Source of the DNA: RGIG7213 sp045540335
GTDB taxonomy: Bacteria; Bacillota; Clostridia; Oscillospirales; CAG-272
DNA: 45,391 nt
NCBI GenBank assembly: GCA_045540335.1
Contig: JAZQHC010000038.1
Coordinates: 1-45,391, forward strand
Direction of reading: 5' to 3'
The translations under genes and the position numbers were made by a program. Shown in pieces: positions 32,650 through 41,279 of the stretch. The notes under the pieces were generated by a model. It was not told where the DNA came from, did no database searches, and worked only from the letters and a program-made list of their open reading frames with translations. Numbering within the stretch: position 1 is the stretch's first letter; each line of letters starts with the position of its first letter.

Positions 32650-34833
32650 TTATTTTACCGCTGTGCTTCTCAAACGCAGAGAATTCGTAACAACAAAAAT
32701 AGACGACACACTCATTGCTAATGATGCTACTGCCGGCGAAAGCGTGAACCCAAACACGGAAAATGCCCCTGCAGCCATAGGTATGCAGATAACGTTGTAA
32801 AACAACGCCCAAAAAAGGTTTTGCTTTATTATTCTGAATGTTTTTTTAGAAATATCGATCGAGGCAAGCACACCGAGAAGATCGTTTTGCGCAAGTACAA
32901 CGTCTGCGCTTGTAATTGCTACGTCTGTACCTGCACCGATTGCCATACCAACATCTGCCGCGGTAAGCGCAGGCGAATCGTTTATTCCGTCGCCAACCAT
33001 CAGAACTGTTTTTCCTTCTTCTTGAAGTTTTTCTATCATGCGCTGCTTATCGTCAGGCATAAGGTTATAAAACGCACCGTTCGCCCCCACTTCGGAAGCT
33101 ACGGCATTTGCCGCGCCTTGTCCGTCGCCGGTAAGAATATAAACCGAAATATTTTTATTTTGCATACCCGAAATTGCCATTTCAGAGCTTTCCCGTATTT
33201 CATCTGCACAGGCAATAAGGCCTAAAAGCTTGCCGTTTTCTGCAAAAAACACCGATGTTTTTCCCATATTTTCAAGCTTTGTAACCGTTTTTTCGAACGC
33301 TTCTATATCAACGCCGTTTTCTTTCATAAGCGCTTTATTTCCGCCTATTACGGATTTATTGCTTATTTCGGCGCGAACACCTCTGCCGGGGATATTTTCG
33401 AAAGCCTCTGCTTGAAGCCCTTGTATCTGTGCACCGTATTTTACAATGGCGCTTGAAATGGGGTGCGTACTCATTTTTTCTACCGCTACGGCAAAGCTTA
33501 TCAATTTTTCTTCCGCAATACCGTCGGCGCATATAACGTCGGTTACGCGCGGCGTGCCCTTCGTAACGGTTCCGGTTTTATCAAGACAAACGGCGTTGCA
33601 TTTATGAAGCACCTCTAAAACTGCCGCCGATTTAATTAAAATACCCGATTTTGCACAAGAACCTACCGCAACTGTAACGGCAAGCGGCGTTGCCAAGCCC
33701 AATGCACATGGGCAAGATATTACCAGCACGGAAACAGAATGTATCAAAGCATCATTTATTCCGCTTATCAACAGCCATATTACAAAAGTTATCACGCTGA
33801 CGCACACGACGCACGGAACGAATATTTTGGCCGCTTTATCCGCAAGGCGTGCTATCGGTGCTTTTGATGCGGCGGCACTTTCCACAAGTGCCACTATTTT
33901 TGAAAATGCAGTATCTTCACCCGTTTTGGTAGTTTGTACGTATATTGCACCCGAAATATTTACAGTAGAAGCGCACACCTCATCCCCTGCTTTTTTACCG
34001 ACGGGCATGCTTTCACCCGTTAATGCAGATTCGTCAATTTCGGTTCTGCCTTCTGCTATTATACCGTCAACAGGAATATTTTCGCCCGGGCGCACCACTA
34101 CTATCTCGCCCACGGCAACCTCTTCAGGCTGTACGGAATATTCCTCTGTGCCGCGTATAACGTTTGCTTTTTTAGGCTTCAATTCGTATAAAGATGCCAA
34201 GGCAGAGTTTGTTTTTCTTCTGCTTTTCCCCTCCAGCATTCTTCCCGTTGAAACAAACGTAAGTATCATTGCCGAAGAATCGAAATAAACACCGTTAGGA
34301 ATATAATCGTGCGTAAACATAAGCACCGTACATACCGTACTGTATATGAACGACGCCAAGCATCCCAAGGAAACAAGCGTATCCATATTAGACGCGCCGT
34401 GTATAACGCCGCCCACGCCTTTTATAAATATTCTGCCGTTGATAATTAACACGGGTAACGCCAGTATCATTTGCAAAACGGCATTATTGGCAGGATTTGC
34501 TGAATGCGATACGATATTCGGCAGCGGCAATCCTATCATATGACCCATGCATACGTACATAAGCATTAGTGTAAGAATCGCAGAAACGATCAAACTTTCA
34601 AGTGATTTATCGTTTTCCTTTTCGGTCTTGTCAACAGAAGGCTTGTATCCCGCTTTTTTTACAGCTTTCAATATTAAGGCATCGGTTGCGGGTGCATCAT
34701 ATTCACATATAAGATACCTGCCTGCAAGATTTACATTTGCAACCCTTACCCCATCAACCGACAAGGCTGCCCTTTCAACAGCGGAAGAGCATCTTACGCA
34801 GCTCATCCCGTTGACTATAAACTTTTTCTTCAT
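32650..34833 (-). CDS. copA: Copper-translocating P1B-type ATPase
   Basis: Exports copper at the membrane. The 727-residue protein has one N-terminal metal-binding domain with GMSCVRCSS (Cys12 and Cys15), eight expected membrane helices with the CPC motif in VISCPCALGLATP, the phosphorylation loop DKTGT, the TGES motif, an HP motif (STHPIS) and GDGINDSPAL. The CPC and the single CxxC domain point to Cu(I). Start chosen at 34833 with AAAGGAAG upstream. No copper chaperone or regulator is beside it, and the suf genes follow 102 bp downstream on the same strand. Confidence 0.96.
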   Translation of the reverse strand: MKKKFIVNGMSCVRCSSAVERAALSVDGVRVANVNLAGRYLICEYDAPATDALILKAVKKAGYKPSVDKTEKENDKSLESLIVSAILTLMLMYVCMGHMIGLPLPNIVSHSANPANNAVLQMILALPVLIINGRIFIKGVGGVIHGASNMDTLVSLGCLASFIYSTVCTVLMFTHDYIPNGVYFDSSAMILTFVSTGRMLEGKSRRKTNSALASLYELKPKKANVIRGTEEYSVQPEEVAVGEIVVVRPGENIPVDGIIAEGRTEIDESALTGESMPVGKKAGDEVCASTVNISGAIYVQTTKTGEDTAFSKIVALVESAAASKAPIARLADKAAKIFVPCVVCVSVITFVIWLLISGINDALIHSVSVLVISCPCALGLATPLAVTVAVGSCAKSGILIKSAAVLEVLHKCNAVCLDKTGTVTKGTPRVTDVICADGIAEEKLISFAVAVEKMSTHPISSAIVKYGAQIQGLQAEAFENIPGRGVRAEISNKSVIGGNKALMKENGVDIEAFEKTVTKLENMGKTSVFFAENGKLLGLIACADEIRESSEMAISGMQNKNISVYILTGDGQGAANAVASEVGANGAFYNLMPDDKQRMIEKLQEEGKTVLMVGDGINDSPALTAADVGMAIGAGTDVAITSADVVLAQNDLLGVLASIDISKKTFRIIKQNLFWALFYNVICIPMAAGAFSVFGFTLSPAVASLAMSVSSIFVVTNSLRLRSTAVK

Positions 34834-34882
34834 AAGAATAACTTCCTTTTCAAAAATTTTTCTGTTCTTAATCAAATGTATA

Positions 34883-34911
34883 TTGATTTTTATGTTTTTT
34901 GTGTATATAAT
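34883..34911 (+). promoter_or_regulatory. Promoter of the orphan solute-binding lipoprotein gene
   Basis: TTGATT (34883-34888), a 17 bp spacer and TATAAT (34906-34911), 32 bp before the start codon. Confidence 0.8.
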
Positions 34912-34943
34912 AACTCAAGACCGTTATATCATGGAGATATTAT

Positions 34944-36386
34944 ATGAGATCTAAAAAATATTTAATCTGCATATTGCTTGCAGTATCGTTGCTTTTGCAA
35001 TCGTGCGGTATAATAATCATTAACGAAAAAGATGGGGGTACAACCTCTTCTTCGGAATCTACAAATGCAGACAAAAGCACCGATGCAGAGGAAGATCCAC
35101 CAAAATTAACTTCTACTGCATTAAAGGAAAAAGCGTTGAAAAAATTGGATAAGATCCCGTCTTATTCCTTTGAGAACGAAACCGTAACTATATTCACCAC
35201 AGATGACACGTTTTTCTACGGCGACGGCAAAGAAACAGTTCTTAATTCAGACAGGGTGGAAAGAATAAAGCTCTTGGAAAAGAAATTCTCTCTTTCCACG
35301 CGTACGGTTATAACCGATAAAGAAAATGCACATAAAAAGATAGCCGCAGCACACAAATCAGGCACACCCGTTGGGCATATTTATGCTTTACCGGCAGACG
35401 TTACCGTTACGCTGATTGCAGACGGATACTTGAAATCACTTCGCGAATCTGCATACTTTAACGAAAACGACACTTGCTTTAATTCTTCCGTAAACGCTTT
35501 TACACTTGGGCACGATATTTTTGCAGTATCGGGCGACGGTTGCTTTGAGCCGGATAAGATATACGCCCTTTATTATAACAAAGCCAAGCTTGATTCTTTG
35601 AATCTTACACCAATAAGCACCCTTGTTTCATCTGACGAATGGACGTTTGATAAGTACGTGGAGTACAAAGCCGCTGCAGAAGCAAGCGGATACGAAAAAA
35701 CTATATCCGCCACAACGGCAAGCATTCCTTTTGAAGAAATGGTATTGCTTACATCGGGCTTTAAATTTTCCGATAATATTGCTGATAAACCAATAAGGTT
35801 AAACAGCTTTTCGAAAGATTTTGCCGATTTTTGCACATCGGCAAAGAAATTTATAAACGGCGGTTCGCCGGTTAAATCTGAAATCGGTGATTTTACATCA
35901 GGAAACGTTATGTTTTTTACAGACGTTATAGCAAATACCGAAAAATATACTTCAATGTCAGATACGTGGAGTATCGCGCCGCACCCAAAATACAGCGCCG
36001 ATGCCGAATACGCATCTTATATTTCGATGGATGCGGTTTTACTGTCGATGCCATCGACAACCGAAAGCACAGAGGGTATCGGTGCGTTTATAACGGCACT
36101 GAACACATCATCCGAAGGGCACGTGATCACCAGATATATAGAGCAAAATATGAATTATATCGTAAGAGATAACGGTGCTTTAAACGGGTTAGGTATTGCA
36201 ATAAACAACGTTAATTACGATTTTGCATATATTTTCTCTACTTCGTTTGATAATCTGAACAAATACACAGTAGAGGCGTACAAGCAGATAATAGCAAATG
36301 AATTGACATATCAAGAATACGTTGACGCGTACCAAACAACGACCGAAGAGTATTTCGATAAATTCTTCCCCGTAAAGTACTATTAA
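34944..36386 (+). CDS. Extracellular solute-binding-like lipoprotein (orphan)
   Basis: A 480-residue lipoprotein: signal, then LQSC with the lipid Cys at 21, and a Ser/Thr/Glu/Asp-rich spacer (30-60). The rest resembles ABC family-1 (sugar) binding proteins: VTIFTTDDT, IYALPADVTVTLIADGYLKSL, KIYALYYNKAKLDSLNL and a MFFTDVIANTE stretch. No permease or ATPase is adjacent, so it may serve a remote transporter or have taken on another role. TGGAGATATTAT precedes the ATG. It ends 4 bp inside the convergent DUF6062-type gene. Confidence 0.75.
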   Translation: MRSKKYLICILLAVSLLLQSCGIIIINEKDGGTTSSSESTNADKSTDAEEDPPKLTSTALKEKALKKLDKIPSYSFENETVTIFTTDDTFFYGDGKETVLNSDRVERIKLLEKKFSLSTRTVITDKENAHKKIAAAHKSGTPVGHIYALPADVTVTLIADGYLKSLRESAYFNENDTCFNSSVNAFTLGHDIFAVSGDGCFEPDKIYALYYNKAKLDSLNLTPISTLVSSDEWTFDKYVEYKAAAEASGYEKTISATTASIPFEEMVLLTSGFKFSDNIADKPIRLNSFSKDFADFCTSAKKFINGGSPVKSEIGDFTSGNVMFFTDVIANTEKYTSMSDTWSIAPHPKYSADAEYASYISMDAVLLSMPSTTESTEGIGAFITALNTSSEGHVITRYIEQNMNYIVRDNGALNGLGIAINNVNYDFAYIFSTSFDNLNKYTVEAYKQIIANELTYQEYVDAYQTTTEEYFDKFFPVKYY

Positions 36387-37078
36387 GAAAGGGTTTTTAT
36401 AGCCCTTTCAACGGCGGTTTTTGCATTGCCCCAAGGCTCGTCCGCGTAGCGGTAATCAAACTTTTTGCAAAACCACGAAACATCATCATACAAGCTGTCT
36501 ATATACGCTTTTTCGATTGAAGATACGGCAGAATAAAAGTCGTTTTGCTTATTTTTCGGCAATTTGAACATTCCCGTTTGCAAAAGCAATTTATAATGGT
36601 TAAGGCAGAAATACGGCATTTGGGCGAATTTTTTTGCAAATTCTTCCTGCGTATTCCATAAAAATACGATCGTTTCTGCCATTTTAGTTAAATGAAAATC
36701 AACCTTTTGGCAAATATAACAGCTTGAATTGTGCTGTTCAAGAGGCTTAACAGACGCTTCGCACTTGTTTTTGGGAGAAAACAGCCCGTCCTTTGGAAAT
36801 ATTGATTTTCGAACCTCGTCAATATGGCTTTCCATCATAAGTGCCAATCCAAGCTTGTTTTTCATCGAAAACATCATATCAAAATGCTTTCGGCAAAATC
36901 CTTCTCTATTTGTTTTTATGCGTATATCAGGCTCCATCATTGAAGCGCCGAGGATAAGATTCAATTCATCATTTTCAAGCTTTTCATAAAGCATACACAA
37001 CGGGCACGTACAAGCACATTCGTTTATTATTTTATCAACCGCCTCGGTGACGGGTATAGTATATATTTGTTCTTGCAT
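36383..37078 (-). CDS. DUF6062-type Cys-rich protein
   Basis: The 231-residue protein has three Cys pairs or clusters: CACTCPLCMLY near residue 22, CRKHFD near 62 and CYICQKVD near 120, plus FCLNHYKLL near 158. The ordered CxxC and CxxH sets suggest a metal-binding (zinc or iron) protein, with helical segments between. I connect it with the DUF6062 family from memory; its function is not known. It starts with ATG at 37078 after GGAGGTAAG and overlaps the convergent lipoprotein end by 4 bp. Confidence 0.7.
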   Translation of the reverse strand: MQEQIYTIPVTEAVDKIINECACTCPLCMLYEKLENDELNLILGASMMEPDIRIKTNREGFCRKHFDMMFSMKNKLGLALMMESHIDEVRKSIFPKDGLFSPKNKCEASVKPLEQHNSSCYICQKVDFHLTKMAETIVFLWNTQEEFAKKFAQMPYFCLNHYKLLLQTGMFKLPKNKQNDFYSAVSSIEKAYIDSLYDDVSWFCKKFDYRYADEPWGNAKTAVERAIKTLS

Positions 37079-37147
37079 ATCTTACCTCCGATAATCAACG
37101 TGCTGAATATTTTACAATAATATTATTAATTTTTCAATAGGTTTTCT

Positions 37148-38047
37148 ATGTCTATATTAAATTTAAACATTCCCGAAATATCGCAAAAATGCGAAAACGG
37201 GGTAAATTACATAACATTCAAACGCCCCGATCATTTCGACATATACAAAATATTCGAATGCGGGCAAACGTTTTGTTTTCTTCCCGATGAAGACGGTATA
37301 TCAGGCGTTGTAGGCGGAAGATTCATCAAATTCGTTCAATCCGAAAACGACGTTAAGGTTTACGGATGTAATTCGGAGGATTATTACACATTTTTAGCAG
37401 ATTATCTTTCGCTTGACGTTGATTATAAACAAGTCGATGCCGATATTTTTTCCAACTTCCCTAAAGACGGGGTAATAAATTCCTGTGCGGAAGTTTCAAA
37501 CGGTATAAGAATATTAAACCAGCCTTTTTGGGAAACGCTTTGCGCTTTTATCATATCCCAAAACAACAACATTCCGCGCATACGCAAGCTGATATTTGCC
37601 ATAAGCGAGCAATGCGGTGATAAAATATCATGCTTTGATGGAAAGGACCGATACGCTTTTCCCTCGGCAGAACAGCTTTTATCGTGTAAAGAGGATGGAT
37701 TACGCGCGCTGAAAACAGGCTTTCGTGCAGGATATCTTATCAGCGCGGCAGAACACTGCAAAGCGGGCTTTTTCGACGATATTCTTTCCCTTCCATATGC
37801 CGAAGCCAAAAATAAGCTGCTAAGCGTTAAGGGCGTTGGGGAAAAAGTGGCTAACTGCGTTTTGCTGTTTTCTTGCAGACAATATCAGGCTTTCCCTGTT
37901 GACGTATGGATAAAACGCGTAATAGATAAGTATTACGGCGGCAATCTTAACACGGATTTTCTCGGAAAGTACGCAGGTATAGCACAGCAATATCTGTTTT
38001 ACAACGAAAGATACATAATATCGCAAAAAGAAAGAGAAAAGTCATGA
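37148..38047 (+). CDS. 8-oxoguanine DNA glycosylase (OGG1-type, HhH-GPD)
   Basis: Base-excision repair glycosylase, 299 residues. The N-terminal domain has IFECGQTFCF, the counterpart of the OGG1 GQxFRW segment. The helix-hairpin-helix core reads LLSVKGVGEKVANCVLLFSC with the catalytic Lys, and the active-site Asp follows in QAFPVDVWIKRV. This is the OGG1 pattern, including Lys in GVGxKVAdC. The enzyme removes 8-oxoguanine with AP-lyase activity in the family. Its 3' end overlaps the next gene by 4 bp (ATGA). No terminator between suggests a shared transcript. Confidence 0.92.
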   Translation: MSILNLNIPEISQKCENGVNYITFKRPDHFDIYKIFECGQTFCFLPDEDGISGVVGGRFIKFVQSENDVKVYGCNSEDYYTFLADYLSLDVDYKQVDADIFSNFPKDGVINSCAEVSNGIRILNQPFWETLCAFIISQNNNIPRIRKLIFAISEQCGDKISCFDGKDRYAFPSAEQLLSCKEDGLRALKTGFRAGYLISAAEHCKAGFFDDILSLPYAEAKNKLLSVKGVGEKVANCVLLFSCRQYQAFPVDVWIKRVIDKYYGGNLNTDFLGKYAGIAQQYLFYNERYIISQKEREKS

Positions 38048-38745
38048 TAATTCAACCTAAAGAAACTACAATTGCATATCGCTGCCCCGATTGCGGAAGC
38101 GCCATAAAAAGTGTAGTTGGCGTATTTGCTTTAAACGCAGAAAGAATATCTTTAAAATGCCCGTGCGGCAACAGCGAAATGACTATACGTTATTCAAAAG
38201 ACGGTAAAATACGCATCAGCGTACCTTGCTTTATTTGCCGTACAGACCATACGTACACGATAAATTCAAACGTACTGTTTTCCGACGATATGTTTTACCT
38301 GCATTGCATGTATTCAGGCATAAATATATGCTTTATAGGGAAAGAAGACAAAGTTGCCGAGCAGATAGATAAAACACTTGACGAATTGGCAGTAATGCTT
38401 GACACATCAGCCGAGGACCTTTTTGGGCAAATAGAAACGCCGCCTTCAGGAATACCTGATGTTTCTGAATTGCCGGGTATAGTAACAGTTATTAAAGAGC
38501 TTGCCGCCGACGGAAAAATACTGTGCGATTGCCCGCCTTCAAACGGGGGCGAATTATTATACGATCCGCAAGATCTTTTAATGGTAACCGGAATATACGA
38601 AAACAACTGTAACGGCGCATTTCATCTTATTTGCGACGAGGATACCATGGTTCTTGAATGTACCGAATGCGGCGGAAAATATGTTTTCGATAAGGATACC
38701 ACGGCTGAATCATTTGCACAAGTAACAAAGTTAGAACTAAAATAA
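38044..38745 (+). CDS. Hypothetical multi-zinc-ribbon protein
   Basis: The 233-residue protein has CPDCGS (residues 14-17), KCPCGN (39-42), CFIC near 61, HC near 83, and CTECGGKY near 213; a CDCP lies near 176. The CxxC pairs suggest two or more zinc ribbons with a long helical spacer. I know no function. The overlap with the glycosylase gene argues that the two are made together. It may be a nucleic acid- or protein-binding partner, but that is only inference. Confidence 0.72.
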   Translation: MIIQPKETTIAYRCPDCGSAIKSVVGVFALNAERISLKCPCGNSEMTIRYSKDGKIRISVPCFICRTDHTYTINSNVLFSDDMFYLHCMYSGINICFIGKEDKVAEQIDKTLDELAVMLDTSAEDLFGQIETPPSGIPDVSELPGIVTVIKELAADGKILCDCPPSNGGELLYDPQDLLMVTGIYENNCNGAFHLICDEDTMVLECTECGGKYVFDKDTTAESFAQVTKLELK

Positions 38746-38824
38746 GGTAGCACAAATTTTCAATTCCGCATATTATATTAACGGAGGGGCAAAAACCCTA
38801 CCATATAATTATACGGAGGAATAT

Positions 38825-38914
38825 ATGAACTGCCTGTGCAATCTTTTTAACGACGACAGCTTCTGCTGGGTTATCGTAATTGCCCTTGTTATCATCCTTT
38901 GCTGCTGTCATTAA
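38825..38914 (+). CDS. 29-residue Cys-rich membrane peptide
   Basis: A short gene with a strong ribosome binding site (CGGAGGAATAT) before ATG at 38825. It encodes MNCLCNLFNDDSFCWVIV followed by a hydrophobic run and CCCH at the end. Cysteines are at both ends of one membrane-spanning helix. Similar tiny proteins of spore-forming Firmicutes (YjcZ-type sporulation membrane peptides) share the length and hydrophobic core, though not this Cys content. A strong terminator follows 8 bp after the stop, so it is a free-standing unit. Function unknown; a sporulation link is a guess. Confidence 0.8.
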   Translation: MNCLCNLFNDDSFCWVIVIALVIILCCCH

Positions 38915-38922
38915 CGATAAGC

Positions 38923-38947
38923 GGGATACACGCAACGCGTGTATCCC
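38923..38947 (+). terminator. Rho-independent terminator after the small Cys peptide gene
   Basis: Ten-bp stem GGGATACACG/CGTGTATCCC with a 5-nt loop and a TTTTATATTTTT tail. Confidence 0.92.
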
Positions 38948-38997
38948 TTTTATATTTTTGCCAAAATACCAAATATTTCGATTTTTACAAAATGCAC

Positions 38998-39026
38998 TTG
39001 TAATAGCAAAAAAAGTGTGCTATCAT
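38998..39026 (+). promoter_or_regulatory. Promoter of the CpXC-alarmone synthetase pair
   Basis: TTGTAA (38998-39003), a 17 bp spacer and TATCAT (39021-39026). The start codon is 83 bp downstream, leaving an untranslated leader with no obvious hairpin. Confidence 0.6.
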
Positions 39027-39108
39027 TATCTAAGATAATTTGCGGCATATGGTTTTGAAAATCTTTTTTCCGCTTAATTTACAGTAATCAAAAATATAAG
39101 GATATATT

Positions 39109-39780
39109 ATGGCACTTGAACATAACGAAAAAATTAAATGTAAAAACTGCCCCTGCGAATACGACATAACAGTTTACGAATCGGTAAACGGCGCATTTGA
39201 CCCACAGGCAGAAGAAAAGCTTTTAAAAGGCGAGCTTTTTACACACATCTGCCCTGAATGCGGGTGCGTGGCTTCAATTTCTTATCCGATGTTATATCAC
39301 AATATGGATCATAAGCTGCTGATACACCTTTGCCCACCCGGCGAAGATGTAGAACAATGCATCCGTAATATAAAAGACGCACAAACGGAAATAGACCGTA
39401 AGTTTCCCGAAAAACGCGTAGAAAAGCCGTACATTTTCCGTGTAGTGCCGGACGAAAACGTTCTTCGCGAAAAGGTTGCTATACTTTCAGCAGGGCTTGA
39501 CGACAGAATAATAGAAATGCTTAAGTTGTTTTTTGCATCAACGTTCAAAATGCAAAATCCCAACGCAGCAAACGCTGTGGAAATGCTGTTTTTCAAGGGT
39601 GTTCGCGGCGAATACGCTTTTCAGATATTTCTTGACGACGGCACTAATCTCGTAACGGAAATACCCAAACACTTTTACACGCTTTTTGCAGAAAAATATA
39701 CAGATATCTGCAACAAGCTTTCATCCGATAACTACGTTGTAAACGGCGATTTTGCGATTGCCGTAATGAATTCAAAATAA
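39109..39780 (+). CDS. CpXC-domain zinc protein
   Basis: A 223-residue protein with the N-terminal CpXC domain: IKCKNCPCEYDITVYESVNGAFDPQAEEKLLKGELFTHICPECG, where two paired Cys sets (residues 11-16 and 48-51) should bind zinc. This is followed by YPMLYHNMDHKLLIHLCPPGED. The C-terminal half is helical and unlike other families. It has its own promoter and is followed four bases later by the alarmone synthetase gene, so the pair is likely cotranslated. Function is unknown. Confidence 0.85.
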   Translation: MALEHNEKIKCKNCPCEYDITVYESVNGAFDPQAEEKLLKGELFTHICPECGCVASISYPMLYHNMDHKLLIHLCPPGEDVEQCIRNIKDAQTEIDRKFPEKRVEKPYIFRVVPDENVLREKVAILSAGLDDRIIEMLKLFFASTFKMQNPNAANAVEMLFFKGVRGEYAFQIFLDDGTNLVTEIPKHFYTLFAEKYTDICNKLSSDNYVVNGDFAIAVMNSK

Positions 39781-39784
39781 GAAA

Positions 39785-40546
39785 ATGAATAATAAAGAAC
39801 AAAACGCTATTTTAAGCATTCCGCATAGTGACAACGGCAATGCAAAACAACTTCTTTCCGCCGAAGCAGCCGAATATATTCTTGCATACAGAGAACTACG
39901 GCTGAAGTACGTTTGCGCATTAAAAGAAATCAAAACAAAATTCGAAGTATTAAATACAGAATTTCGCGTTTCAAACGCACGAAATCCAATAAGCAGCATA
40001 ACAGCGAGAATCAAAACAACATCCGGTATTATAGACAAGCTGCACAGAAAAAATCTTGATGTGTCGATTGCCAATATGGAAAAAAATATTCAAGATATTG
40101 CAGGCATACGCGTTATATGCTCGTATATCGACGATATTTATCTGCTTGCAAACGCTTTAAAAAATCAAGCAGATATAACCGTTATTACAGAGAAAGATTA
40201 TATTAAAAATCCAAAACCAAACGGTTACAGAAGCTTACATCTTATCGTAAGCGTACCCGTGTTTTTTTCGGATAAGACGGAGAATATATGTGTAGAGATA
40301 CAAATACGTACCATAGCGATGGATTTTTGGGCAAGTTTAGAGCATCAAATGAAGTACAAGCAGTCTATTCCGAATGCAGAAGCAATAAACGCCCGCCTTG
40401 CAAAATGTGCAGAAGTCATTTGCAAAACAGACGAAGAAATGCTTGATATAAGAAAAACCATTGAAGCAACTGACCAAAACACTTCAGAGGAAGAGCTGTT
40501 AAAAAGAAAAATGAAAAATATCGACGCCCCGTTTGAAGAATGGTAA
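39785..40546 (+). CDS. RelA/SpoT-domain small alarmone synthetase
   Basis: Single-domain (p)ppGpp synthetase, 253 residues, without the HD hydrolase or C-terminal TGS/ACT domains of long Rel. The synthetase core is seen in AGIRVICSYIDDIYLLANAL, PKPNGYRSLHLIVSVPV (the G-loop block) and ICVEIQIRTIAMDFWASLEHQMKYK. This matches RelQ/RelP-type enzymes of Firmicutes; the N-terminal helix is longer than usual. It follows the CpXC gene by 4 bp and ends before a large bidirectional hairpin. Whether it is a housekeeping SAS or a toxic (toxSAS) type cannot be told by eye. Confidence 0.93.
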   Translation: MNNKEQNAILSIPHSDNGNAKQLLSAEAAEYILAYRELRLKYVCALKEIKTKFEVLNTEFRVSNARNPISSITARIKTTSGIIDKLHRKNLDVSIANMEKNIQDIAGIRVICSYIDDIYLLANALKNQADITVITEKDYIKNPKPNGYRSLHLIVSVPVFFSDKTENICVEIQIRTIAMDFWASLEHQMKYKQSIPNAEAINARLAKCAEVICKTDEEMLDIRKTIEATDQNTSEEELLKRKMKNIDAPFEEW

Positions 40547-40549
40547 TTT

Positions 40550-40613
40550 AAAACGGCTTGATTGGGCGCGCATTTCAAAACGTAATTTGAAACGCGCCTT
40601 TTCAAGCCGTTTT
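40550..40613. terminator. Large bidirectional terminator between convergent genes
   Basis: Three nested stems: AAAACGGCTTGA (40550-40561) with its complement at 40602-40613; GGCGCG (40565-40570) with CGCGCC (40593-40598); and TTTCAAA (40573-40579) with TTTGAAA (40586-40592). The outer A/U ends give a U tract on both strands. It ends both the synthetase and the epimerase transcripts. Confidence 0.9.
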
Positions 40614-41279
40614 TTATTTAATACATTCAAGCAATTTACGGTAAGCGTCCGTCAGCATCATTTTAGATGTAAAAACGCTTGACGATCCCGCAACAAACAT
40701 ATCCGCCCCGGCTTGGCGCATCAAAACAGAATTTTCGAAGCTTACGTTACCGTCAACCTCGATGTGCATATTTTCAAACCCCTCTGCAATACACATATCC
40801 TTCATTTTTTGAATTCTGTCAATAGCACCTTCAACAAGCTTTTGCCCTGCATACCCGGGAAAAACCGTCATAACCAAAACACCGAAAAGCTTTTTTAAAT
40901 ACGGTTTAACAACGGAAATATCCGTATCGGGATTTATTGCAAGAATGGGGTTCGCCCCCTTTGAAATTATATATTCAATGCATTTATCGGCATTTCCCGT
41001 TGACTCGTAATGAAAGCTTACGCAATCGCCCGATTTTATATCAAACCGTTCAAGCTTTAATTCGGGCTGTGTTATCATAAGATGTATGTCCTGATGTATT
41101 TTTGTAAAAGAATGCAGATTTTTAATATAATCAGTACCGAGTGTATAGTTGGGAACGAATACCCCATCCATAATATCGATATGTAAAAAGTCTGCATGGC
41201 ATTTTTCAAGCTCTGAAATACTTTTTGCCAAATTAAACATATCAGCACACATTAAAGAAGGGCATATCATCGCCTTCAT
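40614..41279 (-). CDS. Ribulose-phosphate 3-epimerase family protein, AlsE-like
   Basis: TIM-barrel ketose-phosphate 3-epimerase, 221 residues. It has the metal-binding His and Asp in FLHIDIMDGVFVPN, His in DIHLMI, the MTVFPGYAGQ loop and Asp in IEVDGNVSFENS. The catalytic pair of Asps is therefore present. The VDGNVS form resembles allulose-6-phosphate 3-epimerase (AlsE) more than the DGGI of ribulose-phosphate 3-epimerase, so the sugar is not certain. The start at 41279 overlaps the stop of the L,D-transpeptidase-like gene by 4 bp, with AAAGGGGG upstream. Confidence 0.9.
   Translation of the reverse strand: MKAMICPSLMCADMFNLAKSISELEKCHADFLHIDIMDGVFVPNYTLGTDYIKNLHSFTKIHQDIHLMITQPELKLERFDIKSGDCVSFHYESTGNADKCIEYIISKGANPILAINPDTDISVVKPYLKKLFGVLVMTVFPGYAGQKLVEGAIDRIQKMKDMCIAEGFENMHIEVDGNVSFENSVLMRQAGADMFVAGSSSVFTSKMMLTDAYRKLLECIK

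Noticed and set aside
37148..40546. A defence island around the glycosylase, CpXC and alarmone genes
   Set aside because: No nuclease, reverse transcriptase, TIR or other defence effector is present; the only relevant hint is the CpXC-synthetase pairing, which I report separately.
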